From Rouxiella sp. S1S-2 (GTDB taxonomy: Bacteria > Pseudomonadota > Gammaproteobacteria > Enterobacterales > Enterobacteriaceae), in contig NZ_WFKL01000001.1 of NCBI RefSeq assembly GCF_009208105.1, forward strand, positions 2,976,001 through 3,040,000: DNA of 64,000 nt, read 5' to 3'. The translations under genes were made by a program, and so were the position numbers. The notes below the pieces were generated by a model. That model worked only from the letters and a program-made list of their open reading frames with translations. It ran no database searches and had not been told where the DNA came from. Positions 58,550 to 64,000 of this stretch are shown piece after piece; positions within the stretch are counted from its first letter, which is position 1; each line of letters starts with the position of its first letter.

Positions 58550-58938
58550 CTCGATGCTCCAGAATGTTGATGAATTGACAGGCCAGATTTTTCACCGAAC
58601 CTGATCAGCCAGTCAGCGATATCCTGCTGTTTATTGAGAGAATTTTCCCATTCGATGGATGTTAACGTGGCGTAATTGAGCCGTAAAAGAAATAAACGTT
58701 CGTTCTCAACCAGCAGGGAGTCATTAATGCAGGTACGAACCGAGGCGAACCACAGGCATACCCGCTGGAGCCAGTCGATATCAGCGACGATAAGGCCGGT
58801 ATCCATCGCAATACAAATGCCCTGCGGATAACATCCACACCAGGCACGCTGCTCCCCAACGTCGAGTATCAATCGATCACTATGCTCTTTAGTCACGTGG
58901 ACCCAGTCCAGCGCGGCAAGGGAGTCAGGGAGTTTCAT
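58546..58938 (-). CDS. T3SS protein in the SsaB/SpiC position (chaperone-like)
   Basis: A 130-residue acidic cytoplasmic protein, first gene of the ssaC-D-E operon, at the place of SPI-2 ssaB/spiC. It does not obviously resemble Salmonella SpiC. Its pattern (DRLILDVGEQRAWCGCYPQGICIAMD, then CINDSLLVENERLFLLRLNYATLTSIEWENSLNKQQDIADWLIRF) is nearer to class-I type III secretion chaperones, with a central beta core and amphipathic helices. It could be a gatekeeper partner or a chaperone of an effector. No signal or membrane helix is seen. Confidence 0.65.
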   Translation of the reverse strand: MKLPDSLAALDWVHVTKEHSDRLILDVGEQRAWCGCYPQGICIAMDTGLIVADIDWLQRVCLWFASVRTCINDSLLVENERLFLLRLNYATLTSIEWENSLNKQQDIADWLIRFGEKSGLSIHQHSGASR

Positions 58939-58958
58939 ATCATCTCGATTGCATTAAA

Positions 58959-59027
58959 ATTGAGCGGCTATTTTGCAGATTGAGCGGTTGTTTAGGTATC
59001 AGGTGTTGACCTGATTTAATTGAGCGG
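58959..59027. promoter_or_regulatory. Repeat-rich control region between the ssaB-position gene and ssrB
   Basis: ATTGAGCGG occurs three times in the same orientation (58959-58967, 58979-58987, 59019-59027), with spacings of 20 and 40 bp, that is two and four helical turns. Between the second and third copies is a perfect 7-4-7 palindrome, ATCAGGT-GTTG-ACCTGAT (58998-59015). SsrB is known in Salmonella to bind an 18-bp 7-4-7 palindrome, so this is a candidate site for autoregulation and ssaBCDE control. A TATAAT at 59063-59068 may be the ssrB -10 element. Confidence 0.6.
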
Positions 59028-59102
59028 GTGAATTGATTGCAGAAGCTTTAGGCTATTTGTTGTATAATTCTCAAATAACCCCTTGCTGAAAAGTAGAAAA
59101 TA

Positions 59103-59762
59103 ATGACAATTCGAGCCATGCAATATCCCGTATCTAAAAGGATTCTATTGGTCGAAGATCATTCTTTACTCAGCGACGGTATTACCCAGCTTATCTCTGC
59201 GGTGCCTGATTACGAGGTGGTGGGCGTGGTGGCCGATGGGCTAAAGGTGTACGCAGCCTGTCAGCAGCTGCAACCTGATTTGGTCATTCTCGATTTGGGA
59301 TTGCCAGGCATGGACGGCAACGACGTTATTCATCAGCTTAAACAGCGCTGGCCTGATTTGACCATTATTGTTCTCACCGCCGACAATAACGAACACCGCG
59401 CTAAAGCCGCGCTGGGAGCCGGCGCTATTTCCTATATTCTCAAAAGAAGCCCTCAGCAAACCCTGCTCTCGGCGCTTCAACTGGCTGCGGTAGGGCGTTC
59501 ATACATCGACCCCTCCCTTGACGAGCAGCAAATTATCAAAACCGATCAGCCCCTTGACGGTCAGGTACGGCTAACGGTCAGAGAGCGGCAGATTTTAAAG
59601 CTTATCGCCGAAGGGAGTCGGAATCGCGATATCGCCGAGTGCCTGAAGATAACCGTCAAAACAGTGGAAACCCATCGTTTAAACCTGATGCGCAAACTCG
59701 ATGCACACAGCGCGGTTGAGTTGACTAACTGGGCGATACGTTTGGGGATCCACAGTTATTAA
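59103..59762 (+). CDS. ssrB: SsrB-like response regulator (NarL/LuxR type)
   Basis: A 219-residue regulator: receiver domain (RILLVEDHSLLSDGITQLISAVPDYEVVG, phospho-acceptor D64 in VILDLGLPGMDG) and a C-terminal LuxR helix-turn-helix (LTVRERQILKLIAEGSRNRDIAECLKITVKTVETHRLNLMRKLDAHSAVEL). The spacing and KTVETHR segment match Salmonella SsrB, the activator of SPI-2 genes. It is divergent from the ssaB-position gene and convergent with the SsrA-like gene, ten bases apart. The start is uncertain: ATG at 59118 is an alternative. Confidence 0.9.
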   Translation: MTIRAMQYPVSKRILLVEDHSLLSDGITQLISAVPDYEVVGVVADGLKVYAACQQLQPDLVILDLGLPGMDGNDVIHQLKQRWPDLTIIVLTADNNEHRAKAALGAGAISYILKRSPQQTLLSALQLAAVGRSYIDPSLDEQQIIKTDQPLDGQVRLTVRERQILKLIAEGSRNRDIAECLKITVKTVETHRLNLMRKLDAHSAVELTNWAIRLGIHSY

Positions 59763-59772
59763 TTTTACGTCT

Positions 59773-61491
59773 TTAGCGAAAAGTCGGGTTGTCCCCCTCT
59801 TCCCTTAGCGAATCAATCAGTGGCTGAATACGTGAAGTCACCGGCCACTCTCCTGCTTTAACCTCCTCCTCAATCTCAGCACAGAGGTCGTGTAGCGCAA
59901 GATAGCCGCACAACCCCGCACAGCCCTTAATGGCATGTAACGCCTCCAGCAGCGGTGTCTGTTGATGATTCAACCAACTTTTTTCAATGCGGCCTGCGAA
60001 GGTCTTGAAGGTCTGCAAAATTTCAGCCTGCAATTTTTCATCAAACTGTACATCAATCATCGGCTTGTCCAGCGATTCATTGCGCATTAGCTCGACGCCA
60101 CGCGTCAGCTGGGACATCACCACCGTCTCAATGGCCTGCATCAGCTTAGGCATCTGCAAAGGTTTGGTCAGATAACCGCTAATTCCATTGCCCATCATCG
60201 GCTCGCTTTCACCGGACAGCGCATCGGCAGTCAGGACAAATATCGACGTTTCTTCGTCCAGCATGCCAGACTCAGGCAAGCGCCACAGCTGCGCGGTAGC
60301 GTAGCCGTCCATTTCCGGCATGCGTAAATCCATCAAGACCATATCGTAAATCCCCTCTCGCCCATAATACAGCGCCTCTTCACCGGAGTGTGCGGTATCG
60401 ACCTGATGCCCGAGGTCGCGCAGAATTTGACCCAACACGTCGAGATTGGCAGGCACATCATCCACAATGAGCACTTTTAGCGACCACGGACTTTGCATGA
60501 GAGGCACCGTATTCTCTTCTTCATAGACATTTCCCTGCAGCAGTTTGTCAAGCGTACGCCACAGCCGTCCGGGGAGATAAACCAGCGCGTGTGACGCTAG
60601 CGCATGATTCATGCCCTCAATCGGCGTCAGTCCCCAAAGCTGTAGCTGCCGGTGGAGCTCCACCGGCGCGACTATCTCACCGGATAACAGTCTCTTAGCC
60701 ATAGGTTTATCCCCCTGCGGCAGCCAAAGGGTGAAGCGCGAGCCTTGTCCTAAACGGCTTGACACCACGATATCGCCGCCCATCGACTGCGCCAGCATCG
60801 AGGAAATAGTCAGCCCAAGCCCGTTGCCCCCGCTGTGTTTATTAATCTGCATGAAGGGCTGAAAAATATTCTGCTGCTCAACGTCATCAATACCTACGCC
60901 GCTGTCCTCAATACAGAAAACAATCCGATCGCCCTGAGTATCGACGTTCAGTTGCACATAGCCTGACGGCGTAAACTTAATGGCGTTATCCAACAAATTT
61001 ATCAATATTTGCCTGAAGCGGATGCGGCTTATCAGCACCTCTTCGGGGATATCATTTGCCACCCTCACGGTCAGCCGCAATCCCTTTTCTTCGGCGCCTA
61101 GGCGAATCAACATCATGACTTTATCGAGCATCGGCAGCAGTGGAACTCGCTCATAGACCAGCTCCAGTTTGCCGATTTCGATTTGTTGATAGTCCAGGAT
61201 GTTATTGATCAGAGAGAGGAGATAGTCGGAGGAGAGACTCGCAGTTTCGACCAGCCCCTGCTGCTCAGTCGTAAGCTTCGAGCGCTTCAAAAGCACCAGT
61301 GCGCCGACGATGCTGTTCATCGGTGTGCGTATTTCGTGACCAATATTATCGATGTGCTGGCTCTTGATGATGTTCATCAGCTCAACGCTCCGCGGCCCCT
61401 TGGCCTGCGGTTGTTTTTGCCTACCGCACAGCGCCCGATAAGCACGACTTACTCCGCGCCACAGCCAATTTGTTTGCCGTTTTTTATTCAT
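59773..61491 (-). CDS. ssrA: SsrA-like hybrid sensor kinase lacking a membrane sensor
   Basis: A 572-residue hybrid kinase. HisKA has the phospho-His at H52 (IGHEIRTPMNS); the HATPase domain follows (ILINLLDNAIKF, IEDSGVGIDDVEQQNIFQPF, GNGLGLTISSMLAQSMGG). The receiver has D388 (VLMDLRMPEMDG) and the C-terminal HPt domain has H519 (HAIKGCAGLCG). That is the SsrA order, but Salmonella SsrA is about 920 residues with two membrane helices and a periplasmic sensor, and here only about 40 basic residues precede the H-box. The ATG start follows GGAAATC, and the upstream DNA carries no remnant of a sensor in frame. It should phosphorylate SsrB. Confidence 0.88.
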   Translation of the reverse strand: MNKKRQTNWLWRGVSRAYRALCGRQKQPQAKGPRSVELMNIIKSQHIDNIGHEIRTPMNSIVGALVLLKRSKLTTEQQGLVETASLSSDYLLSLINNILDYQQIEIGKLELVYERVPLLPMLDKVMMLIRLGAEEKGLRLTVRVANDIPEEVLISRIRFRQILINLLDNAIKFTPSGYVQLNVDTQGDRIVFCIEDSGVGIDDVEQQNIFQPFMQINKHSGGNGLGLTISSMLAQSMGGDIVVSSRLGQGSRFTLWLPQGDKPMAKRLLSGEIVAPVELHRQLQLWGLTPIEGMNHALASHALVYLPGRLWRTLDKLLQGNVYEEENTVPLMQSPWSLKVLIVDDVPANLDVLGQILRDLGHQVDTAHSGEEALYYGREGIYDMVLMDLRMPEMDGYATAQLWRLPESGMLDEETSIFVLTADALSGESEPMMGNGISGYLTKPLQMPKLMQAIETVVMSQLTRGVELMRNESLDKPMIDVQFDEKLQAEILQTFKTFAGRIEKSWLNHQQTPLLEALHAIKGCAGLCGYLALHDLCAEIEEEVKAGEWPVTSRIQPLIDSLREEGDNPTFR

Positions 61492-61671
61492 GATTTCCAG
61501 GCCGCCGAAGCATTTACGTGTGCTGAAAAATGGAGCCTCGGCGCAGTGAACCGCGCTTGAGGCGTTTATTCAGGTGTTTACCCGATAGTTTCAAACCCGC
61601 TCTTTGCCGATGATAGCCGCAGCCTGGGAACCCTCCCAAAGCCTTGATCAATAAATTATCAGAGAGACCGG

Positions 61672-62040
61672 ATGGGATTACAAACCGAACGGCGGCTGGA
61701 ACAGTTTCTGCAGTTGGCAGACCTGCCTTCGACACAGGTTTCAGCGCGGATGGAATTTTCCATGCCGCCGTTTCAGCTGTACGTCGAATGCCTTGAGGAG
61801 CACATTTTATTGACCCTGAGTCGAGACATTGAGCCTGCCTATCAAAGCATCGTATTCATCAAATCATTGAGCGTCTGTCATCCGGCCCGCACACAAGGCA
61901 CGCCCATTCGTACCTGGCAATTGAAAGGAAAACAGATGTTTAGCTGTTCACCGGGTAAATACAGTGAAGTGAATCATTGGCTGGCCTGCCTGCAAACCAT
62001 GCGGCGTCTTCTCGAAATGATTAACGGAGGTCACCGATGA
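61672..62040 (+). CDS. ssaM: SsaM-like T3SS gatekeeper accessory protein
   Basis: A 122-residue cytoplasmic protein, the same length as Salmonella SsaM and directly before ssaV, as in SPI-2. The pattern ERRLEQFLQLADLPSTQVSARM near the start (SsaM: ERNIQLFIQLAGLAERPLATNM) and GTPIRTWQLKGKQMFSCSP (SsaM: GIPQRLFLLRDGLAMSCSP) support it. SsaM acts with SpiC and SsaL to hold back effectors until translocators are secreted. The ribosome site is weak. It shares an ATGA overlap with ssaV. Confidence 0.82.
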   Translation: MGLQTERRLEQFLQLADLPSTQVSARMEFSMPPFQLYVECLEEHILLTLSRDIEPAYQSIVFIKSLSVCHPARTQGTPIRTWQLKGKQMFSCSPGKYSEVNHWLACLQTMRRLLEMINGGHR

Positions 62041-64000
62041 AAATGATCCAAAAATGGCTGATTATTATTGCCTCGCGTCAGGACATTATGCTGGCAGCGA
62101 TGTTGCTGCTTGCCGTATTCATGATGATTATCCCACTGCCAACCTGGCTGGTGGATTTCATGATTGCTATCAACCTGACTATATCCGTGATTCTACTGAT
62201 GATGGCACTGTACATCAGAAACCCGCTGGAATTTGCAACATTTCCCTCAGTTTTGCTGATTACCACCCTGTACAGACTGGCTCTGACCATCAGTACCACC
62301 CGTTTGATCCTGCTACAGGCGGACGCCGGGCAGATTGTTTACACCTTTGGTCAGTTTGCGGTCGGCGGCAATCTGGGCGTCGGACTTATCGTGTTCATGA
62401 TCATCACTATCGTTCAGTTTATCGTTATCACTAAAGGTTCAGAACGTGTGGCCGAAGTGGGTGCGCGCTTCTCGCTCGATGCGATGCCCGGTAAACAGAT
62501 GAGTATAGATGGTGACATGCGCGCCGGTACCATTGATGCCGAGGAAGCCCGCCGCCTGCGTGGTCTGGTACAGAAAGAGAGTCAACTGTACGGGGCGATG
62601 GACGGCGCGATGAAGTTCGTTAAAGGTGATTCAATCGCCGGTATTATCATCATTTTGGTGAATATATTCGGCGGTACGGCCATCGGGATTCTGTCGCACG
62701 GCATGAGCGCCAGCGAGGCGATGTCAACCTACGCGATTCTGTCGATCGGTGACGGTCTGGTTAGCCAGATCCCTGCCCTGCTTATCTCCATCACCGCCGG
62801 GATTATCGTTACTCGCGTTTCCGGCGAGGAAAAACTCAATTTGGCCGGTGACCTGGCCCATCAGATTGGCTCGCAGTCTCAGGCGCTGACGGTTTCGTGC
62901 GCAGTTCTGCTGGTATTTGCGATGATCCCCGGCTTCCCGGCTATTTACTTCATAGGGTTGGCCGCCGGGCTGTTTGGTTGCACTATCTTGGTTAAAAGAC
63001 GCAAAAAGAATGGGGCCAATGGCGCGAGCGGTCAGGGTGCTGACGCAAGTGGCGAAAACGGCGCTGCCGGGGGTGCCGCCATGACGCCGGGCGCGACGCC
63101 GTTAATGATCCGTTTATCGCCCGACCTGATGCGTTCCGGCAAATTTGCGACCAAAGTCGAGGCTTACCGCCATAACAAATTTGAAAAACTCGGCGTTCCT
63201 CTTCCCGATATTCAACTCTTCCAGGACACCACGCTGAGCGCTGGCAGCATGCAGATCATGCTGTATCAGGAAGCGGTAATGGTGGTCGATGTTCCCGATG
63301 GCCTGCTGCTGGCCGACATAGCCTCACAGACCCTGCCTCAGGCGGAAAAAAACGTGCGTCTGCCGTTCAGCCTGCAAAATTTGCAGTGGATTTCTCCGGT
63401 TCATCAGGAAGCGCTTTCGGTGCTCGGCGTTACGCTGCATAAGAATGAAGACCGCCTGATCCACTGCCTGTCGATTCTGGTTGACCGTTACGCCGGGGAA
63501 TTTATCGGCGTACAGGAAACCCGTTTCCTGATGGACGCAATGGAAGGAAGATACTCTGATCTTATTAAAGAGGTACAGCGACAACTGCCAATAGGCCGTA
63601 TCGCCGATGTTCTCCAGCGTCTGGTGACGGAGGGCGTCTCTATTCGCGACTTGCGCAGCATATTCGAGGCATTAATCGAATGGGCACCGCGGGAAAAAGA
63701 CCCCATCATGCTTGTCGAATATGTCCGTATCGGCCTGAGACGTCATCTTGTGACGCGATTTAAAGCCGGTAATCCGTGGATTAACTGCTGGATGATTGGC
63801 GACGTTATCGAAGGCATGATCCGTGAAGCAATTCGGCAGACTTCATCTGGCTCCTATTCGGCACTCGATTCCGAGCTTAATCAGGCCATTATCGACCGCA
63901 TCCGCGACCAAACTAATGAACACGAGCGCAGTACCCACGTGCTGATGACCGCCATCGACGTGCGACGCTTCCTGCGTAAAGTGATCGAACGTGAGTTTTA
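62037..64000 (+). CDS. ssaV: SctV (SsaV), T3SS export gate protein (3' end missing)
   Basis: At least 654 residues are present before the right edge (typical length about 680). The N-terminal half has about eight membrane helices and the FHIPEP signature (GARFSLDAMPGKQMSIDGDMRAGTIDAEEARRLRG, then KESQLYGAMDGAMKFVKGDSIAGIII). A Gly/Ala linker (residues about 325-355) leads to the cytoplasmic nonamer domain (LMIRLSPDLMR, GRIADVLQRLVTEGVSIRDLRSIFEALIEWAPREKDP). It forms the export gate with ssaM coupled upstream. Needle and ATPase genes must lie beyond the edge. Confidence 0.96.
   Translation, partial: MKMIQKWLIIIASRQDIMLAAMLLLAVFMMIIPLPTWLVDFMIAINLTISVILLMMALYIRNPLEFATFPSVLLITTLYRLALTISTTRLILLQADAGQIVYTFGQFAVGGNLGVGLIVFMIITIVQFIVITKGSERVAEVGARFSLDAMPGKQMSIDGDMRAGTIDAEEARRLRGLVQKESQLYGAMDGAMKFVKGDSIAGIIIILVNIFGGTAIGILSHGMSASEAMSTYAILSIGDGLVSQIPALLISITAGIIVTRVSGEEKLNLAGDLAHQIGSQSQALTVSCAVLLVFAMIPGFPAIYFIGLAAGLFGCTILVKRRKKNGANGASGQGADASGENGAAGGAAMTPGATPLMIRLSPDLMRSGKFATKVEAYRHNKFEKLGVPLPDIQLFQDTTLSAGSMQIMLYQEAVMVVDVPDGLLLADIASQTLPQAEKNVRLPFSLQNLQWISPVHQEALSVLGVTLHKNEDRLIHCLSILVDRYAGEFIGVQETRFLMDAMEGRYSDLIKEVQRQLPIGRIADVLQRLVTEGVSIRDLRSIFEALIEWAPREKDPIMLVEYVRIGLRRHLVTRFKAGNPWINCWMIGDVIEGMIREAIRQTSSGSYSALDSELNQAIIDRIRDQTNEHERSTHVLMTAIDVRRFLRKVIEREF

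Overview
The window is about 64 kb of chromosome from an Enterobacterales bacterium. Gene content and order (putP/putA; the potFGHI-ybjN-rimK-nfsA-grxA-ybjM-ybjL block next to rlmC; tcyJ/L/N, dcyD, fliZ; the small RNA RybB next to ybjL) match the E. coli/Yersinia type of chromosome, but the blocks are re-ordered and separated by accessory genes. I lean towards Yersiniaceae/Hafniaceae (a Rahnella/Rouxiella/Hafnia-like organism); this is inference from remembered families, not a search.

Layout. 1-1.6 kb: end of an efeUO iron-uptake operon behind a Fur-box-like site. 1.7-7.7 kb: divergent proline genes putP and putA around a control region with several PutA-operator hexamers. 8-10.3 kb: katG with an OxyR-like motif. 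10.3-16.3 kb: small metabolic and regulator genes (LysR/azoR, luciferase-like oxidoreductase, sugar acetyltransferase with TetR, AraC with a PEBP protein). 16.4-23.5 kb: a cus-type copper/silver efflux operon (cusC-cusB-cusA-cusF) whose CusB carries a fused CusF domain, plus a small Met/Cys/His-rich periplasmic protein. 23.6-28.9 kb: an uncommon operon of three DUF1989 (urea-carboxylase-associated) proteins, a binding protein and two permeases, with an RpiR regulator and no ATPase or carboxylase. 29.2-32 kb: a secreted family-8 polysaccharide lyase with an Arg-rich nonapeptide repeat. 32.3-39.9 kb: cystine uptake (tcyJLN), L-lactate genes lldR-lldD, a YoaK-like protein, D-cysteine desulfhydrase and fliZ. 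40.2-40.4 kb: a short OrtT/GhoT-type membrane toxin. 40.4-54.3 kb: conserved core (rlmC, ybjO, potIHGF, ybjN, rimK, nfsA, grxA, a TraF_2-type outer-membrane protein, ybjM, ybjL) ending in the sigma-E-driven sRNA gene rybB.

54.4-64 kb: one part of a type III secretion locus related to Salmonella SPI-2: ssaB-position gene, ssaC, ssaD and ssaE on the minus strand, ssrB on the plus strand, a soluble SsrA-like hybrid kinase convergent to it, then ssaM and ssaV running off the window. A 325-residue AT-rich orphan gene at the island edge is a candidate effector and is flanked by two copies of a short coding segment (DSAKPY motif).

The least explained parts are the DUF1989/ABC operon, the Arg-repeat lyase, the T3SS edge with its orphan gene and flanking repeats, and the repeat-dense ssaB/ssrB control region. 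All functional calls come from reading motifs and remembered homologues; no database search was possible.
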